A DNA stretch of 64,000 bases from contig NZ_CP149925.1 of assembly GCF_038087665.1 (NCBI RefSeq), forward strand, positions 2,418,870-2,482,869, in the 5' to 3' direction. The notes beneath the pieces were generated by a model, which worked only from the letters and a program-made list of their open reading frames with translations, did not search any database and was not told where the DNA came from. The number at the start of each line of letters is the position of its first letter. Within the stretch, counting starts at the first letter, position 1. Position numbers and translations under genes: made by a program. Positions 58,549 through 64,000 of the stretch are shown one piece after another. The stretch comes from Gallaecimonas sp. GXIMD4217 (GTDB taxonomy: Bacteria; Pseudomonadota; Gammaproteobacteria; Enterobacterales; Gallaecimonadaceae).

Positions 58549-59246
58549 TTGCCCAGCCGCCTCAGGCCTTCATTGAGGATCCGCTGCCAGTGCCGCCCCT
58601 CCTCGCTGTTCCTGAAGGCCACATAGAGGGACTTGTCGTCCAGCAGCCTGGGGCTCACCGCCAGTTGGTCCCGGTAAGGCTGTAGCAGGGGATCCCTGTC
58701 CAGCCAATGGTCCAGCACCCTGGGGTCGATGACGATGGCCCGCACCCGCCCATGGACCAGCTTCATGATGTTCTGGCGGTCGGAATCGGCCAGATCCACG
58801 CGCTGCTTGCCGGCCGCCACCGCCAGGTCGAAGGCCTCGGTGTTCACATAGTCCCGCACCACCCCGATCCGGTAGCGCTGCAGCTCCTGGACATGGCGCC
58901 ATGGGATGGGGTCGTCCTTGCGATAGGCCAGGGCCAGGGGCCCGGAGCCTATGGGATCGGATAACTGGTAGCGAGCCGCCACCTGTGCCGAGGCATACTC
59001 CGGCAGGTAGCCCAGGTAACGGGACTGGCCGTCCACCAGCGCCACGGCCCGCTGCCAGGGAAAGAAATCCACCTGCAGTTCATGGCCCATGGCCGCCAGG
59101 GCCTGGCGTGTCACCCTGATCACCTGGCCCTGCTCGGCCAGATCGTTGCTCGCATAGGGCGGCCATTCCAACGACGCCAGGTAGAGGGTGGCGGCAGGCA
59201 GGGGCAGGCACAGCACCAGCAGAAAACTTGCCAGGATCCTCATCAT
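58545..59246 (-). CDS. Periplasmic solute-binding-like protein (SBP_bac_3 type)
   Basis: A 233-aa protein with a signal peptide (MMRILASFLLVLCLPLPAA). The mature part, LYLASLEWPPYASNDLAEQGQVIRVTRQALAAMGHELQVDFFPWQRAVALV, is typical of the stand-alone polar-amino-acid-type binding proteins common in Shewanella and Aeromonas. There is no transporter gene beside it. The ligand is unknown. Confidence 0.88.
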   Translation of the reverse strand: MMRILASFLLVLCLPLPAATLYLASLEWPPYASNDLAEQGQVIRVTRQALAAMGHELQVDFFPWQRAVALVDGQSRYLGYLPEYASAQVAARYQLSDPIGSGPLALAYRKDDPIPWRHVQELQRYRIGVVRDYVNTEAFDLAVAAGKQRVDLADSDRQNIMKLVHGRVRAIVIDPRVLDHWLDRDPLLQPYRDQLAVSPRLLDDKSLYVAFRNSEEGRHWQRILNEGLRRLGN

Positions 59247-59326
59247 TTAACCGCCCCCTCCTGCCCCATCGGGCTATGCTTAAGTTTAGGTCATGGCCTC
59301 TATGACCTTCTGCCCAGGAGAAAACC

Positions 59327-59839
59327 ATGAAAAGATGCTTGCACCTGGGGCTAAGCTGCTATTTTGCCCTGCTGGCCAGTGCCATGGCCACCACAGAAGA
59401 GGCGCCGGACAGGCTGCCCGATGCGTCCGACTGGCAGGTTCAGCAGCAACAGCCATCAGCTCCCTACGGCGACTTCGCCGTGCCCAATCGGCAAGGGGCC
59501 GGCAGCCTGTTCCTGGCCCTGCTGCCCAGCGACAGTCGGCTCAACGTCAGCCGCGGCCAGGGCCAGCCCGGCAACCTGCAGATCCGCAGCGACCAGCTCT
59601 GGGGCATCAACAGCTGGCTGAGCGGCATGGCCGGGGTCGGCTACACCAGAACCAGCCTGGAAGGCCCCTTCCCGGGCATGAAGGCGGAAACGGAAAAATA
59701 CGGCAACTGGCGCCTGGGCCTCTTTGCCGAGCTGGCCGGCTTCGACCTGGAGCTCAGCTACCAGCAGGCCACCATAGAGCCCCTGGCCCAGGACCGCAAC
59801 AGGGTCGCCTTTACCATCTCCCACCAGTTCAGTTTCTAA
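59327..59839 (+). CDS. Exported protein, possible small outer-membrane barrel, unknown function
   Basis: A 170-aa protein with a signal peptide (MKRCLHLGLSCYFALLASAMA). The second half has alternating hydrophobic strands (WLSGMAGVGYTRTSL, WRLGLFAELAGFDLELSYQQA) and ends in FTISHQFSF; a C-terminal F suggests outer-membrane insertion. No family recognised. AGGAG upstream of the ATG and terminators downstream support it as a single gene. Confidence 0.7.
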   Translation: MKRCLHLGLSCYFALLASAMATTEEAPDRLPDASDWQVQQQQPSAPYGDFAVPNRQGAGSLFLALLPSDSRLNVSRGQGQPGNLQIRSDQLWGINSWLSGMAGVGYTRTSLEGPFPGMKAETEKYGNWRLGLFAELAGFDLELSYQQATIEPLAQDRNRVAFTISHQFSF

Positions 59840-59852
59840 GGCCCCGAAAACG

Positions 59853-59878
59853 AAAAAGGCTCCCATTGGGAGCCTTTT
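59853..59878 (+). terminator. Terminator after the small barrel-like gene
   Basis: GGCTCCC/GGGAGCC stem with a three-base loop and TTTT, 18 bp after the stop codon. Confidence 0.85.
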
Positions 59879-59918
59879 CATCAATAAGGGACCTGATCTT
59901 CTGAAAATGTTCTGAAAC

Positions 59919-59943
59919 GAAAAACGCCGCCCAAAGGGGCGGC
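59919..59943 (-). terminator. Terminator downstream of tRNA-Leu
   Basis: On the minus strand GCCGCCC/GGGCGGC with a short loop followed by GTTTTTCG. It begins 19 bp past the tRNA 3' end. Confidence 0.8.
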
Positions 59944-59961
59944 ATTTTTGTCTTTAAAATC

Positions 59962-60048
59962 TGGTGCCTAGGGTCGGACTCGAACCGACACGGGTTTGAC
60001 CCCGGCGGATTTTGAATCCGCTGCGTCTACCAATTTCGCCACCCAGGC
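59962..60048 (-). tRNA. tRNA-Leu (anticodon CAA)
   Basis: An 87-nt tRNA read on the minus strand with CCA encoded. Acceptor GCCTGGG pairs with CCTAGGC (one wobble or mismatch), the D arm contains GGTAGAC, the anticodon stem-loop is GCGGATTCAAAATCCGC with CAA, a long variable arm typical of Leu follows (CGGGGTCAAACCCG), and the T arm is GTCGGTTCGAGTCCGAC. Confidence 0.97.
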
Positions 60049-60146
60049 AGGTGCTGGGCATTATACGTAAAAAGCCCTTTGGTGCAACCATTTGCGGGCG
60101 GCGCAATTCTGCTAAACTGCCCCGGCTTGAGCCCTTGGAGAACTGC

Positions 60147-60644
60147 ATGAATAGCGAACAACATTGGCCCCGCGCCGGCCTGTTCCGGCGCCTGGCGTCC
60201 CTGGTCTACGACTACCTGGTGGCGGCCGCCATCTACATGGTGGCCGGCGCCGTTTCCTTTGGCCTCTTTGCGCTGCTGTTCGCCCAGGGCCTGCTCCCCG
60301 ACCAGGGCTTCGAGCACGCCATCGACCTGCAGCAGGCCTCGCCCTTCTACACCAGGCTGATCTACGCCTGGAACCTGTTCTGGGTGGCCTTCTATTTCGT
60401 GCTGTCCTGGAAGAAGGGCGGCCAGACCCTGGGCATGAAGGCCTGGCGGCTCAAGGTGCAGAACGCCGACGGCACCACCATTTCCACCCTGCAGGGGGTG
60501 GTGCGCTGCCTCACCGCCCTGGGCGGCCTGGGCAGCCTGGCCATCCTGTTCAACTGGCGCAACAAACTGGCCCTGCAGGACTGGCTGGCCGACTGCGAGA
60601 CGGTGGTGCTCAGCAAGGAAGCCAACAAGCTCAAGGAAAGGTAA
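60147..60644 (+). CDS. RDD family membrane protein
   Basis: A 165-aa protein. The RDD-type start RRLASLVYDYLVAAAIYMVAG has R and D in the first helix region. Three hydrophobic segments are seen (about 20-45, 68-90, 120-135); KKGGQTLGMKAWRLKV is the second signature and NWRNKLALQDWLADCETV the third. Function of this group is poorly known; some are ion transporters. GGAG 6 bp before the ATG. Convergent with lptG. Confidence 0.9.
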   Translation: MNSEQHWPRAGLFRRLASLVYDYLVAAAIYMVAGAVSFGLFALLFAQGLLPDQGFEHAIDLQQASPFYTRLIYAWNLFWVAFYFVLSWKKGGQTLGMKAWRLKVQNADGTTISTLQGVVRCLTALGGLGSLAILFNWRNKLALQDWLADCETVVLSKEANKLKER

Positions 60645-60647
60645 AAA

Positions 60648-60669
60648 GGCGCCCAAGGGCGCCTTTTTT
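60648..60669. terminator. Terminator between the RDD gene and lptG
   Basis: GGCGCCC/GGGCGCC stem with AA loop, A-run left, TTTTTT right. It serves the RDD gene and, in reverse, lptG. Confidence 0.88.
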
Positions 60670-60674
60670 CTTGG

Positions 60675-61739
60675 TCAGGCCTGGCGCCTGAGCAGCCACA
60701 CCGACAGGCCGATGAACAGCAGGCTGGGCAGGGAGGCGCCCAGCACAGGCGGCACCTCGTAGACCAGGCTGATGGGCCCGAAGATCTCCGACGACAGGAA
60801 GAAGCCAAAGCCGGTGATCACGCCAAGCAGTACCCGCGCCCCCATGGTCACCGAACGCAGCGGCCCGAACACGAAGGAGCAGGCCACCAGCAGCATCACC
60901 GCCAAGGTCAGCGGCGACAGCAGCTTGCGCCAGAAGGCCAGCCAGTAGCGGGAGGCATCCTGGCGGTTGTTCTCCAGGTAGTCCAGGTACTGGAGCAGGC
61001 CCTGCAGCGACAGCGCCTCGGGCTTGACGGTGACCACCCCCAGCTTGTCCGGGGTCAGCTCGGAGCCCATCACGGCGCTGGCCCTGCTGGTGGTGCTGGT
61101 GCCGCCGGCGTCGATGCGGGTCTCCTTCACCTCTTCCAGGTGCCAGCCCTCATCCTGCCAGGTGGCCCTTTCGGCATGGAGCATCAAGGTCAGCTTGCGA
61201 TCCTTGAACTCGTAGAGGGTGACGTCGCCGAGTTGATCCGCCTCCAGCAGCTGCTGGATGTGCACGAAGCGATCCCCGTCCCTGGCCCAGAGGCCGTTGG
61301 CGTCCCGCAGCAGCGAGCCGCCGGACAGGGCCTGGCTGCGCATCTCCCTGGCGTGGCGCTCGGCGGCCGGGGCCACGAACTCGCCCAGGGCGGTGACCAC
61401 CAGCATCAGCAGCAGCACCGTCTTCATGGCCGAGGCGATGATGTTGAACCTGGACAGGCCGGAGGCCTGCATCACCGTCAGCTCGGAATTGCTGGCCAGC
61501 ATGCCGAGGCCAATCAGGCCGCCCAGCAGCACCCCCATGGGGAAGAACATCTCAATGTCCCTGGGGATGGAAAAGAGCACGAACATGGCCGCATCCGAAG
61601 TGTCGAAGCTGCCCCGGCCCACGTAGCGCAGCTGCTCCACGAACTTGATCAGTCCCGACAGGCCCACCAGCACCGACAGGCTCAAGGTGGTGGTGGCCAG
61701 GATCATCCGGCCGATATAGAGATCGATGATACTCATCAT
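60675..61739 (-). CDS. lptG: LPS export ABC transporter permease LptG
   Basis: A 354-aa protein, six membrane helices in two groups of three around a periplasmic domain. Start MMSIIDLYIGRMILATTTLSLS; conserved ELTVMQASGLS and SEIFGPISLVYEVPP. With LptF and LptB2 it extracts LPS from the inner membrane. The ATG at 61739 overlaps the lptF stop codon (ATGA), with GGAGG 5 bp before it; the next ATG is directly adjacent. Confidence 0.96.
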   Translation of the reverse strand: MMSIIDLYIGRMILATTTLSLSVLVGLSGLIKFVEQLRYVGRGSFDTSDAAMFVLFSIPRDIEMFFPMGVLLGGLIGLGMLASNSELTVMQASGLSRFNIIASAMKTVLLLMLVVTALGEFVAPAAERHAREMRSQALSGGSLLRDANGLWARDGDRFVHIQQLLEADQLGDVTLYEFKDRKLTLMLHAERATWQDEGWHLEEVKETRIDAGGTSTTSRASAVMGSELTPDKLGVVTVKPEALSLQGLLQYLDYLENNRQDASRYWLAFWRKLLSPLTLAVMLLVACSFVFGPLRSVTMGARVLLGVITGFGFFLSSEIFGPISLVYEVPPVLGASLPSLLFIGLSVWLLRRQA

Positions 61740-62833
61740 GGGCGCCTCCGCATCCAGCCCATCAGCCTGGTGCCGGTGCTGCGGCCCTTGATGATCAGCG
61801 CCACGCCGATCACCAGGGCGCTGGCGTGGATCCACCATAGCCCCAGCTCCATGGGCAGCTTGCCGTCCTCCAGGGCGCGGCGGCCGGCCAGCAGCAGCAG
61901 GAAGTAGCCCATGTACAGGCCCAGGGCCGGCATCAGCTTGGCGAACTTGCCCTGGCGGGGGCTGACCTGGGCCATGGGCACGGCGATGAGGATCAAAAGC
62001 GGAATGGACAGCGGCAGCGCCAGGCGCCACTGGATCTCGGCCCGGGCGTCCGGGGAGTCGTCCTGCAGCAGCTCGGCCAGCGGCAGGGCCGCCAGCTTGC
62101 GGCGGCGCTTCTGCACCTCCTGCTCGCCTATGGCCAGGCTGTAGCTGGAAAAGGCCAGCTCCTGCAGTTGCGGTTGCCCGGCCTTGCCTTCATAGCGGTT
62201 GCCTTCCTCCAGCACCAGCCGCTGGCTGTCGCCCTGGCCGTCCTCGACCCGGCCGGCGGCCGCCATCAGCACCGAGGACTTGCCGTCGCCGTCGGACAGC
62301 TGGGCCACGAAGACGCTGTCCAGCTCGCCGCCGTCGCGGCTGATGTCCTCGATGAACACCACCGCCTTGCCGTTGGCGGTGCGCTGGAAGCGCCCTTCCT
62401 GCAGGGTAGCCAGGCCGCTGGAGGCCTGGGCCTTTTCGATGAGCTGGTATTCCTTCTCCAGCGCCCAGGGCCCGGCCACCAGGCTGATGCCGGCGCCCAG
62501 CAGGGCAAACACCAGCCCCAGCACCAGGGTCACCCTGGCCACGTACCACTCGGAGACGCCGCAGGAGTGCAGCACCGTCATCTCGTGCTCGGCGTACATG
62601 CGGCCATGAGCCAGCAGCACCCCGATGAAGAGCGCCAGGGGCAGGATCAGCGCCAGCAGCGCCGGCATGTGCAGGCCTATGACGGTGGCCACCAGGGTGC
62701 CGGGAATGTCGCCCTCGGCGGCGTCGGAGAGCACCGACACGAACTCCCGGCTCATGAAGATGGCCATCAGCACCCCGGCCACGGCCAGCGTGGATTTCAT
62801 CGCCTCGAGAAAGAGGTAGCGAAGTATGATCAA
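61736..62833 (-). CDS. lptF: LPS export ABC transporter permease LptF
   Basis: A 365-aa protein, six membrane helices around a periplasmic jelly-roll domain. Start MIILRYLFLEAMKSTLAVAG; conserved EHEMTVLHSCGVSEWYV and LALPLSIPLLILIAVPMAQV. Partner of LptG, encoded with 4-bp overlap. Divergent from pepA, the usual arrangement in gammaproteobacteria. Confidence 0.97.
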   Translation of the reverse strand: MIILRYLFLEAMKSTLAVAGVLMAIFMSREFVSVLSDAAEGDIPGTLVATVIGLHMPALLALILPLALFIGVLLAHGRMYAEHEMTVLHSCGVSEWYVARVTLVLGLVFALLGAGISLVAGPWALEKEYQLIEKAQASSGLATLQEGRFQRTANGKAVVFIEDISRDGGELDSVFVAQLSDGDGKSSVLMAAAGRVEDGQGDSQRLVLEEGNRYEGKAGQPQLQELAFSSYSLAIGEQEVQKRRRKLAALPLAELLQDDSPDARAEIQWRLALPLSIPLLILIAVPMAQVSPRQGKFAKLMPALGLYMGYFLLLLAGRRALEDGKLPMELGLWWIHASALVIGVALIIKGRSTGTRLMGWMRRRP

Positions 62834-63062
62834 AACGGCGCCCTTAAGCAGAAATTTGCAGTTTTGCTAAAATCGAACGAAATAAAGGCTGAAGCACTTG
62901 TTTTTACAATTTTAACCGGTTTTAATCGGGTCGGCAGACGGCGTGATAAGGCCCTGCCCGTCACCTCAGGTCCCGCCTGAAGTCCCTGACCCATAAGGGC
63001 CTTGCCGCACAGCATTATCCATAAATCTGCCAGCTTTGTCTTTAGGACCTCAAGGAGAGCAC
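62834..63062. other. Divergent promoter region between lptF and pepA
   Basis: 229 bp without an ORF. The half near lptF is AT-rich (TTTGCTAAAAT and TTTTTACAATTTTAACCGGTTTTAA) and likely holds the lptFG promoter; AACCGGTT is a small palindrome there. The pepA side ends with AAGGAGAGC before the ATG. No confident -35/-10 pair was assigned. Confidence 0.5.
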
Positions 63063-64000
63063 ATGGAATTCAGCGTTAAAAGCGGAAGTCCGGAAAAACA
63101 GCGTAGCGCCTGTATCGTAGTCGGTGTCTACGAGCCTCGCCGCCTTTCCCCCGTCGCCGAGCAACTGGACAAGATCAGTGACGGCTATATCTCCAATCTG
63201 CTGCGCCGCGGCGATCTGGAAGGCAAGGCCGGCCAGGTACTGCTGCTGCACCATGTGCCGGGCGTGCTTTCCGAGCGGGTGCTGCTGGTGGGCTGCGGCA
63301 AGGAGCGGGAGCTGGACGAGCGCCAGTACCGCCAGATCATCCAGAAGACCATCGCCACCCTCAACGACACCGGCTCCATGGAGGCGGTCTGCTTCCTGAC
63401 CGAGCTGCACGTCAAGGGCCGCGACACCTACTGGAAGGTGCGCCAGGCGGTGGAAGCCACCCAGGCCGGCCTCTATTCCTTCAACCAGCTCAAGACCAAG
63501 AAGGAAGAGCCGCGCCGGCCGCTGCGCAAGATCACCTTCAACGTCCCGACCCGCCGCGAGCTGGGCCTGGGCGAAAAAGCCATCCGCCACGGCCTGGCCG
63601 TGTCCGCCGGCATGGCCGCCACCCGCGACGTGGCCAACCTGCCCCCCAACATCTGCAACCCCGCCTACCTGGCCAAGATCGCCACAGAACTGGCCGAGCA
63701 GCACGACAAGCTCAGCGTCGAGGTCATCGGCGAGAAGCAGATGGACGAGCTGGGCATGCATTCCTACCTGGCGGTGGGTCGCGGCTCCGACAACGAATCC
63801 CTGATGACGGTCATGCACTACCGCGGTAACCCGGACCCGGACGCCAAGCCCATAGTGCTGGTGGGCAAGGGCCTGACCTTCGACTCCGGCGGCATCTCCC
63901 TCAAGCCCGGCGAGGGCATGGACGAGATGAAGTACGACATGGGCGGCGCCGCCGGCGTGTTCGGCACCATGACCGCCCTGGCCCAGCTGGAGCTGCCCCT
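63063..64000 (+). CDS. pepA: Leucyl aminopeptidase PepA, N-terminal part (gene runs off the right edge)
   Basis: 312 codons are visible. The N-terminal alpha/beta domain ([24 protein letters not shown]) is followed by the catalytic domain start with [51 protein letters not shown]; the metal-binding K and D residues of this segment are present. Cytosolic M17 peptidase that also acts as a DNA-binding co-factor (XerA role) in E. coli. AAGGAG upstream of the ATG. Truncated only by the window end. Confidence 0.97.
   Translation, partial: MEFSVKSGSPEKQRSACIVVGVYEPRRLSPVAEQLDKISDGYISNLLRRGDLEGKAGQVLLLHHVPGVLSERVLLVGCGKERELDERQYRQIIQKTIATLNDTGSMEAVCFLTELHVKGRDTYWKVRQAVEATQAGLYSFNQLKTKKEEPRRPLRKITFNVPTRRELGLGEKAIRHGLAVSAGMAATRDVANLPPNICNPAYLAKIATELAEQHDKLSVEVIGEKQMDELGMHSYLAVGRGSDNESLMTVMHYRGNPDPDAKPIVLVGKGLTFDSGGISLKPGEGMDEMKYDMGGAAGVFGTMTALAQLELP

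Overview
The window is GC-rich gammaproteobacterial chromosome, almost fully coding. Gene orders such as ndk-rlmN-pilW-rodZ-ispG-hisS-yfgM-bamB-der, trmJ-cysE-iscRSUA-hscBA-fdx-iscX, queA-tgt-yajC-secDF and tal-pgi, together with very long PstA and PstC proteins, a DUF3545 protein and HexR-type operators, point to a marine or aquatic lineage near Shewanella, Aeromonas or Gallaecimonas. The genus cannot be fixed from this sequence. There is no rRNA operon, insertion sequence, prophage or CRISPR array inside the window. One tRNA, tRNA-Leu(CAA), is present.

Left edge (1-2.2 kb): the N-terminal half of a type I-E cas3 runs off the left end. Directly upstream, on the same strand, is a WYL-domain regulator of the CapW/BrxR type, with a 14-bp inverted repeat in the gap between them. 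This is the edge of a CRISPR-Cas locus inserted next to der. Region 2.3-11.6 kb is a housekeeping run for ribosome and outer-membrane assembly, histidyl-tRNA, isoprenoid and cell-shape genes. Region 11.6-18.8 kb is the Isc iron-sulfur system with IscR and its own promoter and box, then cysE and trmJ. Region 18.9-26.5 kb holds suhB, small envelope proteins, the SecDF-YajC accessory translocase and the two queuosine genes tgt and queA.

Region 26.6-36.4 kb is more mixed: a CBS-domain protein, a structured intergenic transcript candidate flanked by two HexR-type operators, a nucleotidyltransferase-like gene, the glyoxylate bypass genes aceBA with another HexR-type operator upstream, an OxyR-like regulator overlapping a Nudix gene, a CAP-domain protein, an EVE protein, and the divergent nsrR/nnrS pair for nitric oxide response.

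Region 36.4-49.2 kb is a phosphate island: phoU-pstB-pstA-pstC, ppk, pstS-phoR-phoB and a porin. PhoB-box-like sequences lie in front of pstC, ppk, pstS and phoB, with a weaker one before the porin. The pstS array lies inside the 3' end of phoR. A short ORF overlapping the end of ppk looks like the remnant of a ppx gene. Region 49.3-64 kb carries a macrodomain protein, tal-pgi, ung, aceK, an alkaline phosphatase, a LasT-like methyltransferase, ComFB and solute-binding-like proteins, tRNA-Leu, an RDD protein, lptFG and the start of pepA.

The most interesting items are the WYL-cas3 pairing with its palindrome, the HexR-flanked small RNA candidate, the four-heptad Pho array in phoR, and the decayed ppx.
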